Positions 31,406 through 41,252 are shown, numbered from the stretch's first letter. The stretch: DNA of 64,000 bases from Sphingomonas alba (GCF_023516555.1 NZ_JAMGBD010000001.1:310001-374000), one strand, 5' to 3'. Numbers and translations are program-made. Notes: a model not told the origin generated them from the letters alone.

Positions 31406-32994
31406 TTCTTCTTCGCCGGAGCCTTTTTGGCGGGCGCCTTCTCGGCCTTTGCAGCCGCCTTCGCCGGAGCCTTGGCGGGCGCCGCGTCCTTCACCGGCTT
31501 GGCCGGCTTCGGCTTCGCCTCAGCTTTAGCGGGCTTGGCTTCAGCCTTGGCAGGCTTGGCTTCCGCCTTCGCAGGTTTTGCTTCGGTCTTGCCCTTGGCG
31601 CCCTTCTTGGCGGGTGCCTTGGCGGCCGGCACGTCATGGCCGCAACCCGGTCCGTGGACATGGCCTTCCTCGGCCTCGAGATCGGCTTCCAATTCGGCGC
31701 GAGTCGAAGCGCGTTCGCTAATGTCCGCCTTCGAGAAGAGGAAATCGACGACCTTATCCTCATATAGCGGCGCGCGCAGCTGGGCGGCGGCCATCGGGTC
31801 GTTCTGGACGTACTGGATGAACTTCTCGCGGTCAGCCGGCTGGTATTGCGCGGCGGCCTGGCCGATCAGTCGGTTCATTTCCTGCTGGCTGATCTCGACA
31901 CCATTGGCGGCGCCGATTTCGCTGAGCAGCAGGCCCAGGCGCACGCGGCGCTCGGCGATCTTGCGGTAATCGTCGGCTTCGCTTTCGATCTCGGCCAGCG
32001 CGGCCTGCGGATCGGCCTCATGGCTCGCTTCATGGCGCAGCTGGGCCATGATGTTGGCGAACTCGGCATCGACCATCGACGGCGGCACGGCGAAGTCGTG
32101 CCGCTCGGCCAGCTGGTCGAGGAGGCGACGCTTCATGTGGGTGCGGGTCAGGCCGTTCAGTTCCTGCTGGAGCTGGTCCTTGATAAGACCCTTCAGCTGG
32201 TCGAGGCCGGTGAGGCCCAGCGACTTGGCGAAATCCTCGTCGACCTTGGTTTCGCCGGCGACTTTCACACCGGTCACTTTGACCGCGAACTGGGCTGGCT
32301 TGCCCTTCAGATTCTCGGCGGGATAGTCTTCGGGGAAGGTCACCTTGAGCTTGCGCTCGTCGCCGTCCTTGGCGCCGACCAGGCCATCCTCGAAGCCCGG
32401 AATCAGCGAGCCGGAGCCGATCTCGACCGACATACCCTCGCCGGTGCCGCCAGCGAATTCCTCGCCGTCGACAGTGCCGACATAATCCATGACGACCAAG
32501 TCGCCGGTCGAGGCCTTATGGCCCTTCTTGGCATCGGTCCAATTCTTCTGCGAGCTGGCGAGCGTCTTGATCTGGGCATCGACGGCAGAATCGTCGGCCT
32601 CGACGGTCAGGCGCTCGAGCGAGAGCTTGTCGATCTTCGGCGCGGGAACGTCCGGGAGCGTCTCGAGGCGAACCTTCACCTCGGCATCCTTGCCGTGCTC
32701 ATAGCCTTCGCCGAGCTCGACCTCCGGTTGCATCGCCGGGCGGATCTTCTGCTCGGTGAGCAAAGCCTGCACGCCCTGCTGGACAGCAGACGACAGCGCT
32801 TCCTGTTGCAGGGACTCGCCATGCATCTTGCGGATGAGGTTCGGCGGCACCTTGCCTGGGCGGAAGCCGGGCATGCGCACTTGCGGAGCGATGCGCTTCA
32901 CCTCCCGATCGACGTGCGCCTCGATATCCTTGGCGGGAATGGTCAGCATGAAGGCGCGCTTCAGGCCCTCGTTTTCCGTCTCGACCGTCTTCAT
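31402..32994 (-). CDS. tig: Trigger factor with a long basic C-terminal tail
   Basis: 530 residues from the ATG at 32994 (MKTVETENEGLKR). Ribosome-bound chaperone and prolyl isomerase; the ribosome-binding motif GFRPGKVP is at residues 43-50 and the FKBP domain at about 165-240. The E. coli protein has 432 residues; here the last 86 form an unstructured tail that opens with HVHGPGCGHD and continues as Lys/Ala/Pro repeats of the AEAKPAK type. It opens the proteostasis block tig to hupB and is coupled to the cupin gene. Confidence 0.95.
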   Translation of the reverse strand: MKTVETENEGLKRAFMLTIPAKDIEAHVDREVKRIAPQVRMPGFRPGKVPPNLIRKMHGESLQQEALSSAVQQGVQALLTEQKIRPAMQPEVELGEGYEHGKDAEVKVRLETLPDVPAPKIDKLSLERLTVEADDSAVDAQIKTLASSQKNWTDAKKGHKASTGDLVVMDYVGTVDGEEFAGGTGEGMSVEIGSGSLIPGFEDGLVGAKDGDERKLKVTFPEDYPAENLKGKPAQFAVKVTGVKVAGETKVDEDFAKSLGLTGLDQLKGLIKDQLQQELNGLTRTHMKRRLLDQLAERHDFAVPPSMVDAEFANIMAQLRHEASHEADPQAALAEIESEADDYRKIAERRVRLGLLLSEIGAANGVEISQQEMNRLIGQAAAQYQPADREKFIQYVQNDPMAAAQLRAPLYEDKVVDFLFSKADISERASTRAELEADLEAEEGHVHGPGCGHDVPAAKAPAKKGAKGKTEAKPAKAEAKPAKAEAKPAKAEAKPKPAKPVKDAAPAKAPAKAAAKAEKAPAKKAPAKKK

Positions 32995-33087
32995 CGTCAC
33001 TTGTCCAAACCTCAAAATCTCAAATCGTCACAGGGCGCCTGTGCGATGCCCATGCTCAGCTACCCTTTAGGTGCCTCTGCATGCGCG

Positions 33088-33172
33088 TGGTGCGCGCGGA
33101 GGGAATCGAACCCCCACGTCTTTCGACACTGGAACCTAAATCCAGCGCGTCTACCAGTTCCGCCACGCGCGC
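33088..33172 (-). tRNA. tRNA-Leu (TAG)
   Basis: 85 nt with encoded CCA and a long variable arm, a class II tRNA. Acceptor GCGCGCG/CGCGCGC with A73, anticodon loop TTTAGGT, TpsiC GTGGGGGTTCGATTCCCTCC. Confidence 0.95.
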
Positions 33173-33284
33173 GCGGACGCCCTGAAGGAGCGCGGCCTAT
33201 AGCAAGGATGGGCCGTGGGGCAAGCCGCTGCGCCACGAGAAACTCCCGCAGGCCGAAGGCGTTGGGTGGGAAAGGAGCTTCTCG

Positions 33285-33527
33285 ATGCAACAGGAACCCG
33301 CACCTGGCACGCCCCCGGCAACGCCAGAAACGCCCTCACCGATGCCGGAACTGCCGCCTTCGCCGCAACAGCCGCCCGCAACGCCTGCGCCGGCGCAACC
33401 TCCGCAGCCCGGCCAGCCATCACCCGCGCCGCCCGGTGCTCCACAGCCAGGACCGGATATTGACGTGCCATCGCCCGCGACACCGGGTACACAGCCGCCG
33501 ACAACCCCCATTTCCCCGGTGAGCTGA
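33285..33527 (+). CDS. Proline-rich small protein
   Basis: 80 residues, about two in five proline, otherwise Ala, Pro, Gln and Thr, with no signal peptide or membrane segment; it would be disordered. AAGGAG 7 nt upstream of the ATG gives a good ribosome binding site, which argues that it is translated. The window is GC-rich, so a chance open frame remains possible. The stop is 1 bp from the start of a second proline-rich ORF. Confidence 0.55.
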   Translation: MQQEPAPGTPPATPETPSPMPELPPSPQQPPATPAPAQPPQPGQPSPAPPGAPQPGPDIDVPSPATPGTQPPTTPISPVS

Positions 33528-33528
33528 T

Positions 33529-33669
33529 ATGGCCAGCACTCCGCCCGACCCGAAGCCGCCGCCCCTGCCGGACGAGCCGGAGGAGCCGCCACCCCCAGAT
33601 CCTGTCTATGAGCGGAATCGCGCCGAATTCACGACCGCTTCGAAATCAGGCAGGGCCGCGTCGAAATAG
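33529..33669 (+). CDS. Proline/glutamate-rich small protein
   Basis: 46 residues starting MASTPPDPKPPPLPDEPEEP. It begins 1 bp after the stop of the previous ORF, and GGTGAG before the ATG could serve as ribosome binding site, consistent with coupling. The 3' end overlaps the convergent lipoprotein gene by 64 bp. No known family was recognised. Confidence 0.4.
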   Translation: MASTPPDPKPPPLPDEPEEPPPPDPVYERNRAEFTTASKSGRAASK

Positions 33670-34229
33670 TGCATGCGCGTGCCATCGAGCAGAATCAGGT
33701 AGAGCTTGCCGCCGATCACCGCGCCGACGACCCGTCCGCGCCGCCTGACCTCATCCGCGTCAAGATGCTCGAAATCCCATTGGAAGCCGGGGTAACCCAT
33801 GAACTGGCGCGGCTGCAGCGAGGTGGTTGTTAGGTCCACGGATCCGGCGCGCACCCGGTAAAAGCTCTCCAACATCGCCGTGATTTCCGGCGCGGTCATG
33901 TCCGAGCGAAACTTCGGGACCTGCTGAGCATCGCGCTTGTTCTGGCGGATGATGTAGCGACCGCCCTTGAGCCCCGTAACGAAGCTCATGCTGTCGAGGT
34001 ACGGCCCGTTCAGCGTCCAATCCTCGACCGCGCGTATGTCGTCGATCGCCCAGACGGTGCTGACGCGGTTCCACTCGCGCGGTGGCGTCACCATCATCGA
34101 ACCATCGCCGACGTTCGTCGTACGTGGCCTGACTAGGGCGTATCCGCCACTACTGAAGCCGCCGCCGCCATCTCCCGTCGTGCAGGCGGTCAGCACCCCG
34201 ACGGCAGCAATGATCATCATGCGTTTCAT
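33606..34229 (-). CDS. Lipoprotein of unknown function
   Basis: 207 residues. A lipobox VLTAC follows a short signal segment (MKRMMIIAAVGVLTAC), so the mature protein begins at a lipidated cysteine near residue 16. A Gly/Ser linker leads into a compact alpha/beta domain (REWNRVSTVWAIDDIRAVE and YPGFQWDFEHLDADEVRRRG). It lies 14 bp after the M48 peptidase gene on the same strand and probably shares its transcript. No catalytic motif was seen. Confidence 0.8.
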   Translation of the reverse strand: MKRMMIIAAVGVLTACTTGDGGGGFSSGGYALVRPRTTNVGDGSMMVTPPREWNRVSTVWAIDDIRAVEDWTLNGPYLDSMSFVTGLKGGRYIIRQNKRDAQQVPKFRSDMTAPEITAMLESFYRVRAGSVDLTTTSLQPRQFMGYPGFQWDFEHLDADEVRRRGRVVGAVIGGKLYLILLDGTRMHYFDAALPDFEAVVNSARFRS

Positions 34230-34243
34230 GGAACTCGGCCCCC

Positions 34244-35479
34244 TTACTGCTGGAGCTGCTGGCGGATGAACGGCGCGTCCGGCGCATTCGGCGCCATGGC
34301 GAGGTAGCGCTGGTAGGCGCCCTTCGCCTCCGCCGTGCGGCCGGTCTTCTGAAGCATGATGCCGTGCCAGCGCCAGGCGTCCGCAGGAGCATCCGGATAC
34401 TGCACCGCCGCCGCATAACCTTGCGCCGCCCGCATGTCGTCGCCTTCACGGTTTCGCAGCCGCCAGATCTCGCCCTCATGGAAACGCAGCAGGCCATTCC
34501 AGCCATCCATGGCCAGCGTCTCGACAACGTATTGGCTTGCACCCGGATCGTTGAGCTTTACCTGATCGTCGAGCAGCATCGGCCGGATATTGGAAATGGC
34601 CTGGACGTAACGCCGGTGTCCGTCGTCGTAGACCCTTCCCGGCACCGTCACTTCGGCGGCGGAGATCTTGAGGTCGGCCCGACGCGTTTCGGGCAGCGGA
34701 TGATTGGCGAACAGGGTGATCCCGCGGTCATGGTGTTTCTTGCGGCGGTAACGAGCGGAGGCATCGAGCTCGGCAATCAGCTGGTCCCAAGTTTCCGACA
34801 TTGACATCGGCCGCAAACCTGCATCGGAAATCAGCCTGAGGCCCATGGCGTCCGCCTCGGCTTCCAGGTCGCGGCTATATTTCAGCAGGCTGAGAATCGT
34901 GCCGAACTGGGCAAGCTGGGCAAGATCGCCGGCATAGAAGCCAGCCGCCCCGCCGGCGACACCGCCGGCCATCGAGGCGATAGCCAGAATATCCGTTTTG
35001 CGGCGCATGTCGCGCCACTGCCGTATCTGGTGCTTGCGCAGGAAGTGCCCGCCCTCGTGGGCGATGACGCCGGCGAGTTGGGCCTCGTTCCGCATACGCA
35101 GCAGCAAGCCGGAGAAGACCACCGCAAACCCGGTCGGGAACATCACCGCGTTGAACTCGGGAATGCGCGCCAGGTAAATGCGCATGTCCTTGGCGGCCGG
35201 TCCGCCGACGCGGGCGAACAGACCTTGAAGGTAAGCGATGGTCTGCGGATCCTGGATCAAAAGGTTCGAGCCCGCGATCTCCTCCTCGACCCGCTCCATC
35301 TGCTGCCAGATGCCGATCTCGTCTTTGTCGGTCGGCCGATAACCGGCGCCGACCAGCGGAACCATATTGGCTGGCAGGATGCGGGCTGCCGCCGCTGTGC
35401 CCGTGATGCTGCTCGCCGCCAGCGCTCCGGCACCCGCCAGCATCGTGCGCCGGCTCAGGTTTAGGCAATTAATGCACAT
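34244..35479 (-). CDS. Tat-exported M48 metallopeptidase with TPR-like tail (BepA-like)
   Basis: 411 residues. The zinc site is AHEGGHFLRKHQ (HExxH) with a downstream glutamate in SRDLEAEADAMG. The N-terminus carries LSRRTML followed by a hydrophobic stretch, a twin-arginine-like signal. The C-terminal 120 residues (QKTGRTAEAKGAYQRYLAM) are TPR-like. M48 plus TPR is the layout of BepA, which degrades misassembled outer-membrane proteins; that role is inferred. It overlaps the upstream lipoprotein gene by 11 bp. Confidence 0.86.
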   Translation of the reverse strand: MCINCLNLSRRTMLAGAGALAASSITGTAAAARILPANMVPLVGAGYRPTDKDEIGIWQQMERVEEEIAGSNLLIQDPQTIAYLQGLFARVGGPAAKDMRIYLARIPEFNAVMFPTGFAVVFSGLLLRMRNEAQLAGVIAHEGGHFLRKHQIRQWRDMRRKTDILAIASMAGGVAGGAAGFYAGDLAQLAQFGTILSLLKYSRDLEAEADAMGLRLISDAGLRPMSMSETWDQLIAELDASARYRRKKHHDRGITLFANHPLPETRRADLKISAAEVTVPGRVYDDGHRRYVQAISNIRPMLLDDQVKLNDPGASQYVVETLAMDGWNGLLRFHEGEIWRLRNREGDDMRAAQGYAAAVQYPDAPADAWRWHGIMLQKTGRTAEAKGAYQRYLAMAPNAPDAPFIRQQLQQ

Positions 35480-36254
35480 CGGAAGCCGCCTTCTCGCGCG
35501 CCCTCACGGCTTTGCCCGGCTTCATGCGGCCGAGAAGGCGGTCGACCATCTGCGCGGCGCCCTCTGGCTTGCGAATATCGCCCATGTTGACGCCTGCAAC
35601 CTGGGTTCCGGCCTGTAGTACATTGAACCAGACGACACTTCCGGTGTGGAGATCGACGAGCGACGCGTAGGCAAACTGGCCGCCACCGCCGATATTCGGT
35701 GCGCAGAAACCGACGATGCAACCTGCGACGCCCAGCACCTGCAGGGCGACCCGGCCCGTGGACGCAAAGCTGTCCTCGGCGTGGAGGAACAAAGCATAAT
35801 CCATGCCCGTCGCTTGGCCGAGCCGCACGGCGTCCTGACCTAGCGTCCAGTCGAGGCCCTTGCCGCGCTTTGTGGGCAAGTAATTGCCGTTGTAGCGATG
35901 AAGCGCGATCGACTGCGACACTGCGTAGTTAAGGCGCTCCAGCTCCGCGACGGTGTCCGGCGGAATGCCCGGAAGGCTATCGCGCCGCTCCAAAATCAGC
36001 GCATTGCCGCCGCGGCCGGCCTGTTGCGCCTTCAGCGCTGCAAGGACATTGGCGCGGGCGGTCTCGGTCCAGTCGGCGCGCTGCTCGACCATTCCGCCGG
36101 TCGTGACCGACCCGACGCTGACGTCCGGGCGCATGACCAGCAATTTGTAATCGCCTTGCGGCGGGGCGAATTCGACATCCGCATATTGTTTGGTCTGGAC
36201 GCAGGCCGACAAAGCCAGCGCCGACGCGGCAGCGATCAATGAAAAGCGACGCAC
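35469..36254 (-). CDS. Lipoprotein of unknown function (261 aa)
   Basis: 261 residues from a GTG with GGAGGGAGG 5 nt upstream. Signal MRRFSLIAAASALALSAC ends in a lipobox. The mature protein alternates strands and helices and contains two short hydrophobic glycine stretches (LQVLGVAGCIVGF and NIGGGGQFAYASLVD). The C-terminus is basic. It is first of three coupled genes with the M48 peptidase and the 207-residue lipoprotein. CsgG-like proteins are a weak comparison only. Confidence 0.78.
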   Translation of the reverse strand: MRRFSLIAAASALALSACVQTKQYADVEFAPPQGDYKLLVMRPDVSVGSVTTGGMVEQRADWTETARANVLAALKAQQAGRGGNALILERRDSLPGIPPDTVAELERLNYAVSQSIALHRYNGNYLPTKRGKGLDWTLGQDAVRLGQATGMDYALFLHAEDSFASTGRVALQVLGVAGCIVGFCAPNIGGGGQFAYASLVDLHTGSVVWFNVLQAGTQVAGVNMGDIRKPEGAAQMVDRLLGRMKPGKAVRAREKAASDVH

Positions 36255-36295
36255 ACAGCCTCCCTCCGGACCCCGCCGGCTGAACGAGCGTAGCG

Positions 36296-36324
36296 ATTTA
36301 TGCTTTATTTTCCGTAATTTGCAA
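36296..36324 (-). promoter_or_regulatory. Candidate promoter for the lipoprotein/M48 cluster
   Basis: In an unusually AT-rich stretch, minus-strand TTGCAA (36324-36319) is followed after 17 bp by ATAAAT (36301-36296), about 42 bp before the GTG at 36254. Placement after the phoK stop suits a new transcription unit. Confidence 0.5.
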
Positions 36325-36329
36325 CAACC

Positions 36330-37964
36330 CTATCGCGGGCACCTGGCGCCCGCCGCTGCCAGGCATTTGCCGTCGATCGAACCCTTTGCGACCGGCAGTC
36401 CGATCATCGCCGCCAGCGTCGGCATGATATCGACCGTCTCGACCGGCTGTTCGGGCGCCGCAGGTGCGGCTCCCTTACGCCAGAAAATGATCGGCACGCG
36501 CCGATCATAGTCCCAAGGGCTGCCGTGGGTCGCCGTATAACCAACACTCGGCTTCGCCACCGCGCTGATGTTGGGCTTGAGCGCGACATAGAGATCGCCG
36601 GACCGCGTAGCGTCATAGGAGGCGCGGATACGCTGCGGCACGGTCCATGAAACCGGCGACCCCGACGGCATCGGCAGCGCCAGGATCTCGGCCTTGGTAT
36701 AGACGCCATAAACCTGGGGATGCGCTTGGTAGCGTTCTTCCGCCGCCTTGATGACCTCTGCCTTCTTGGCCTCCGGGACCGACGCGTCGACCCAGATGTC
36801 ACCCGCGATGCCAAGACCCTTGAGAACAGTGCCAGTGAGCCCGAGGCGCGGAGCCAATTGTTTGCCGACTTCGGCGGCGTCGAGGCCCGGATCGGCGCGC
36901 GCGGCGTCGGCGACACCATGATCGCGGAGCCGCTCGGGGATATCGAGCCCGCCATGGTCGGCGGTCAGGACAATTGCATAGTCGATGCCGCTACGGTCCA
37001 TCAGCGCCAGGAAGTCGCCCAGGTCGCGGTCCAGCGCTGCCATTTGCAGGCACATTTCCATGCCGCCACGGCCGAAGGCATGGCCGACATAGTCCGTCGC
37101 CGACAGGCCGACGGACATGACGTCGGTCGCAGGGCCCTTGCCAAGCTGCATTTCCTGGATGAGTGCCGCCGACAAGGCCAGCACGGCTCCGTCGAACTCT
37201 GGCGTACGGAAGAAGCTGGAGGCATCGCCCGCGGCTCGGTCCATGCGCCAGGTACCGACCGACAGGGTTGGCGATACCTGATAGGCCTTGTCCCTGGCTT
37301 GGCAGAAGGCCGGCGGGTCCAGTGCCGGCCGAGCCTGCGCGATCGCATTGGTCAGCGCCTGGTTGGTCGAGGTCACGCTCCGCGGAACGGTGACGCCCTT
37401 AAGGTCAGTCGCAAAAGCAGTGCCTTGCCGATACCAGCGCTGGTCGAGATTGTGCCCACCCATCATGATCGCCGCTCGGTCCTTGCCGGCGACGGCGACG
37501 TTGCGACTGGCTGGCGAGACCGCTTTCAGCCGGTCGCCGAGCGTCGTTGCATTCAGATGCTTCACTGACACCGTGTAAGCGGTCGAGGTAGAGCCCGGAA
37601 CGCTCTCATCCTCGGCACAATAGACAGTCTTGTCGGCGCGTGGCGCACCCCAGTCGACCCAGGTGTTGGCAATGATCCCGTTCGATCCCGGGCGTTTCGA
37701 CGTCATGATGGTCGAATGGCCGGGACAGGTCTCCGTCGCGGCATGGCTCTGGTAACCGTTGTGGAAGACCGTTCCCCCGTCGATGAGCCGCTTGAGCCCG
37801 CCCGTGAATTGCCCGCGATATTCGTCGAACAGGTCCGCGGAAAACTGGTCGACCGAGATCGCTAGGATCAGCTTCGGCGCATCGGGCTTGAGCGGTTGAG
37901 CGGGCGCTACAGAGGGTGAACAGGCAGCCAGCGAGGCCGCAACGGCAAGACCAACCTTACGCAC
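36330..37964 (-). CDS. phoK: Alkaline phosphatase, PhoK/PafA-like
   Basis: 544 residues from the GTG at 37964, chosen because GAGGAGA lies 6 nt before it; an upstream TTG at 37979 is poorer. Periplasmic phosphate-monoester hydrolase. A lipobox-like SLAAC ends the signal, then LILAISVDQFSADL gives the first metal-binding aspartate, HAATETCPGHSTIM the catalytic threonine, and LTADHGGLDIPERLRDHG the DH metal ligands. The sphingomonad PhoK is the closest family I know. It follows gatB by 11 bp. Confidence 0.9.
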   Translation of the reverse strand: MRKVGLAVAASLAACSPSVAPAQPLKPDAPKLILAISVDQFSADLFDEYRGQFTGGLKRLIDGGTVFHNGYQSHAATETCPGHSTIMTSKRPGSNGIIANTWVDWGAPRADKTVYCAEDESVPGSTSTAYTVSVKHLNATTLGDRLKAVSPASRNVAVAGKDRAAIMMGGHNLDQRWYRQGTAFATDLKGVTVPRSVTSTNQALTNAIAQARPALDPPAFCQARDKAYQVSPTLSVGTWRMDRAAGDASSFFRTPEFDGAVLALSAALIQEMQLGKGPATDVMSVGLSATDYVGHAFGRGGMEMCLQMAALDRDLGDFLALMDRSGIDYAIVLTADHGGLDIPERLRDHGVADAARADPGLDAAEVGKQLAPRLGLTGTVLKGLGIAGDIWVDASVPEAKKAEVIKAAEERYQAHPQVYGVYTKAEILALPMPSGSPVSWTVPQRIRASYDATRSGDLYVALKPNISAVAKPSVGYTATHGSPWDYDRRVPIIFWRKGAAPAAPEQPVETVDIMPTLAAMIGLPVAKGSIDGKCLAAAGARCPR

Positions 37965-37975
37965 CCGCACTCTCC

Positions 37976-39439
37976 TCAATCCAGTTTGGCCCGCAGCCGC
38001 TCGTTGACGACGCCGGGGTTGGCCTTGCCAGCCATGGCCTTCATTACCTGCCCCACGAAGAAGCCGAAGAGCTGCACCTTGCCGCTTTTGTATTCCGCGA
38101 CCTTGTCGGCGTTGGCGGCCAGGATCTTGTCGATCTCCGCGTCGATCGCGCCCGTGTCGCTGGTCTGCTTGAGCCCGCGTTCCTCGACGATCTTCGACGG
38201 CGCATCGCCGGTTTCGAGCATGATTTCGAACACCTGCTTGCCTAAAGTGCCGCTCAGCGTTCCGTCGGCGACCAACTTGAGCAGCTCCGCCGCCTCCTGC
38301 GGTGAGATCCCAGTCGTCGCCAGCGTCTCGCTCCGCCGGTTCAGCGCCCCGAACAGCTCGGCAACGACCCAGTTCGCACCCTGTTTCGGCTCCGCCCCGG
38401 CTTCCAGCAGCGCATCGAACCAGCGCGCCGTCTCGACCTCGGCGGTCAGCACGCTCGCGTTGTACGGGGTCACGCCGACGCCTTCGTAACGCTTGCGCTT
38501 GTCGTCGGGCAGTTCCGGCAGGCTCGCCTTGCAGTCGGCGATGAAATCCTCGGTCAGCTCCAGCGGCAGCAGGTCGGGGTCCGGGAAGTAACGATAATCG
38601 TGTGCGTCTTCCTTGGAGCGCAGCGAGCGCGTCGCGTTCTTGTCCGGATCGTAGAGCCGCGTCTCCTGGGCGACCTTGCCGCCCTCTTCGATCAGCTCGA
38701 TCTGTCGGCGCGCTTCATGCTCGATCACCGCCATGACGAAGCGGACGCTATTGACGTTCTTGGTCTCCGTCCGGGTGCCGAACTCGTCGCCCGGCTTGCG
38801 CACGCTGACGTTGACGTCGGCACGCATGGAACCCTCTTCCATATTGCCGTCGCACGAACCGACATAGCGGAGGATCGATCTCAGCTTCCGAAGATAAGCT
38901 CCTGCTTCTGCGGGGGAACGCATATCCGGACGCGAGACAATTTCCATCAACGCCACGCCCGACCGGTTGAGGTCCACATAAGACATGGTCGGGTGCTGGT
39001 CGTGCATCAGCTTACCCGCGTCCTGTTCGACGTGGATGCGCTCGATGCCGATCTGCTTGACGCTGTTCTCGTCCTTGTCGTCGAGCAGGATCTCGACCTC
39101 GCCCGGTCCGACCAGCGGATGGTAGAGCTGCGAAATCTGATAGCCCTGCGGCAGGTCCGCGTAGAAGTAGTTCTTGCGGTCGAACCGGCTCCAGCGATTG
39201 ATCACGGCGTCCAGCGCCAACCCCGTGCGCACCGCCTGGCGGATGCACTCCTTGTTCGGCACCGGCAGCATGCCCGGCATGGCCGCGTCGACAAGGCTCA
39301 CCTGCGTGTTCGGCTCCGCCCCGAATGCCGTTGCGGCCCCAGAGAAAAGCTTGGCGTTGCTGACGACCTGGGCGTGGACCTCAAGGCCGATCACGACCTC
39401 CCATTCGCCGGTTTCGCCCTTGATGCGATATTCGCTCAT
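37976..39439 (-). CDS. gatB: Asp/Glu-tRNA amidotransferase subunit GatB
   Basis: 487 residues from the ATG at 39439 ([24 protein letters not shown]). It amidates mischarged Glu-tRNA-Gln and Asp-tRNA-Asn with GatA and GatC. Hallmarks are [26 protein letters not shown] and the C-terminal YqeY/GatB tail domain. The start overlaps the gatA stop by 1 bp (TGATG). The length is usual. Confidence 0.97.
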   Translation of the reverse strand: MSEYRIKGETGEWEVVIGLEVHAQVVSNAKLFSGAATAFGAEPNTQVSLVDAAMPGMLPVPNKECIRQAVRTGLALDAVINRWSRFDRKNYFYADLPQGYQISQLYHPLVGPGEVEILLDDKDENSVKQIGIERIHVEQDAGKLMHDQHPTMSYVDLNRSGVALMEIVSRPDMRSPAEAGAYLRKLRSILRYVGSCDGNMEEGSMRADVNVSVRKPGDEFGTRTETKNVNSVRFVMAVIEHEARRQIELIEEGGKVAQETRLYDPDKNATRSLRSKEDAHDYRYFPDPDLLPLELTEDFIADCKASLPELPDDKRKRYEGVGVTPYNASVLTAEVETARWFDALLEAGAEPKQGANWVVAELFGALNRRSETLATTGISPQEAAELLKLVADGTLSGTLGKQVFEIMLETGDAPSKIVEERGLKQTSDTGAIDAEIDKILAANADKVAEYKSGKVQLFGFFVGQVMKAMAGKANPGVVNERLRAKLD

Positions 39440-40920
39440 CACCACCACCTCTGCGGGCGCGCGGTGAACCCAGCCCGTTCCTCGATCGCCAGCGCGGCAT
39501 TGAGCACGCCCTGCTCGTCCAGTTCCTTGCCGATCAGGTGCAGGCCGAGCGGAAGCCCCTGCCCGTCCAGCCCGCCCGGCACCGACATGGCCGGCAGGCC
39601 CGCCAGGCTCGCCGGAACCGCGAAGACGTCGTTCAAATACATAGCCAGTGGGTCCGACATCTTCTCCTGCAACCCAAAGGCCGCCGAAGGCGCAGTCGGC
39701 GTCAGGATGAAATCGCACTCGGCGAATGCGTCGCGGAAGTCGCGCTTGATCAAGGTCCGGACTTTCTGCGCCTTGGTGAAATAGGCGTCGTAGAAGCCCG
39801 CGCTCAGCACATAAGTGCCGATCATGATTCGGCGGCGAACTTCCGCGCCGAAACCGGCGGCCCGCGTCGCCGCATACATCGCATCGAGATTGCCGCCCTC
39901 GGGCGCCTCGCGAAGTCCGTAACGAACGCCGTCATAGCGCGCGAGGTTCGAGGACGCCTCTGCCGGAGCAATGATGTAGTAAGTCGGCAGCGCATATTTG
40001 GTGTACGGCAGGCTGATCTTGACGGGCTCGGCGCCAGCATCGCGCAGCCACTCCACGCCCTTGTCCCATAGCGCATCGATCTCCGACGGCACCCCGTCGA
40101 TTCGATATTCGATCGGAATGCCGACCTTCTTGCCCTTGAGATCGCTGGACAGTCCGGCTTCCCAGTTCGGCACCGGCAGATCGAGCGAGGTCGCGTCCTT
40201 GGGGTCGAACCCCGTCATCGCCTCGAGCAAGATAGCGCAATCGCGCACTGTCTTGGCCATCGGCCCCGCCTGGTCGAGCGAGCTCGCAAAGGCGACGATG
40301 CCCCACCGCGAACAGCGGCCGTAGGTCGGCTTGATCCCGCAAATGCCGGTGAAGGCCGCCGGCTGGCGGATTGAACCGCCCGTGTCGGTGCCGGTCACGC
40401 CCGCGGCCAGTCCCGCCGAAACCGCCGCCGCCGAACCTCCCGAAGACCCACCGGGGGTCAGCGCGGCGTTGCCACCATCATTCCGCTTCCAGGGCGAAAT
40501 CACCGGCCCATAGGCGCTGGTCTCGTTCGACGAACCCATGGCGAACTCGTCCATGTTGAGCTTGCCAAGCATGCCGGCGCCCGCCGCCTTGAGCTTGCCC
40601 GAAACCGTGCTCTCGTAGGTCGGCTTGAACCCTTTGAGGATGTTGGATCCCGAAGTGCTGTCGACGCCCTCGGTCGCGAACAAATCCTTGATGCCGAGCG
40701 GCACGCCCGACAGCGGCTTCAGCTCGCCAGCGGCCCGTGCCTTGTCGGCGGCCTCGGCGGCGGCCAGCGCCAGTTCCGGCGTCTCCACCGTATAGGCATT
40801 GAGCGAACGGCCCGCGACGACCGCGGCATTGTAAGCCTCGGCCACCTCGCGAGCGGAGAAATCGCCCGCGCCGATCCCGTCGCGCAATTCAGCGATCGTC
40901 TTTGTCGTCAGCTCGGACAC
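39439..40920 (-). CDS. gatA: Asp/Glu-tRNA amidotransferase subunit GatA
   Basis: 493 residues from a GTG that overlaps the gatC stop by 1 bp (TAGTG). Amidase of the signature family; the Ser-cisSer-Lys triad is in [10 protein letters not shown] (Lys near 78) and [11 protein letters not shown] (two Ser near 155-180). It supplies ammonia from glutamine to GatB. GTG start inferred from the absence of another start at this position. Confidence 0.96.
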   Translation of the reverse strand: MSELTTKTIAELRDGIGAGDFSAREVAEAYNAAVVAGRSLNAYTVETPELALAAAEAADKARAAGELKPLSGVPLGIKDLFATEGVDSTSGSNILKGFKPTYESTVSGKLKAAGAGMLGKLNMDEFAMGSSNETSAYGPVISPWKRNDGGNAALTPGGSSGGSAAAVSAGLAAGVTGTDTGGSIRQPAAFTGICGIKPTYGRCSRWGIVAFASSLDQAGPMAKTVRDCAILLEAMTGFDPKDATSLDLPVPNWEAGLSSDLKGKKVGIPIEYRIDGVPSEIDALWDKGVEWLRDAGAEPVKISLPYTKYALPTYYIIAPAEASSNLARYDGVRYGLREAPEGGNLDAMYAATRAAGFGAEVRRRIMIGTYVLSAGFYDAYFTKAQKVRTLIKRDFRDAFAECDFILTPTAPSAAFGLQEKMSDPLAMYLNDVFAVPASLAGLPAMSVPGGLDGQGLPLGLHLIGKELDEQGVLNAALAIEERAGFTARPQRWW

Positions 40921-41207
40921 TATTCGATCACCTTCGGCACGGCGAAGAAGCCGTGCTGGGCCTCCGGCGCGTTCTTCAACACGTCGTCACGGCAATCGCC
41001 GTCGTTGACGACGTCGTCGCGTAGGCGAAGCTCATTGTCGATGACGGCAGTCAAAGGCTCGACGCCATCGGTGTCGACCTCGCCCAACTGTTCGACCCAT
41101 TTCAGGATATTGTTGAATTCGGGCACCATTTTCTCAACTTCGGCATCGCTCATGGCGATGCGGGCGAGCTTGGCGACATGGCGCACCTGATCTGCGTTTA
41201 CGGACAT
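40920..41207 (-). CDS. gatC: Asp/Glu-tRNA amidotransferase subunit GatC
   Basis: 95 residues from the ATG at 41207 ([19 protein letters not shown]). Small assembly subunit of GatCAB, wrapping GatA and GatB. The [23 protein letters not shown] segment is conserved. First gene of gatCAB, 45 bp after the 2OG-Fe oxygenase gene. Confidence 0.96.
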   Translation of the reverse strand: MSVNADQVRHVAKLARIAMSDAEVEKMVPEFNNILKWVEQLGEVDTDGVEPLTAVIDNELRLRDDVVNDGDCRDDVLKNAPEAQHGFFAVPKVIE

Positions 41208-41252
41208 GGCGGGCGCGATAGCGGGGCCACGCGAACGCGGCAACCGGTTAGG

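Noticed and set aside
31846-33522. Long plus-strand open frame across tig, tRNA-Leu and the proline-rich ORF
   Set aside because: It runs through a tRNA gene and antisense to tig; no recognisable domain.
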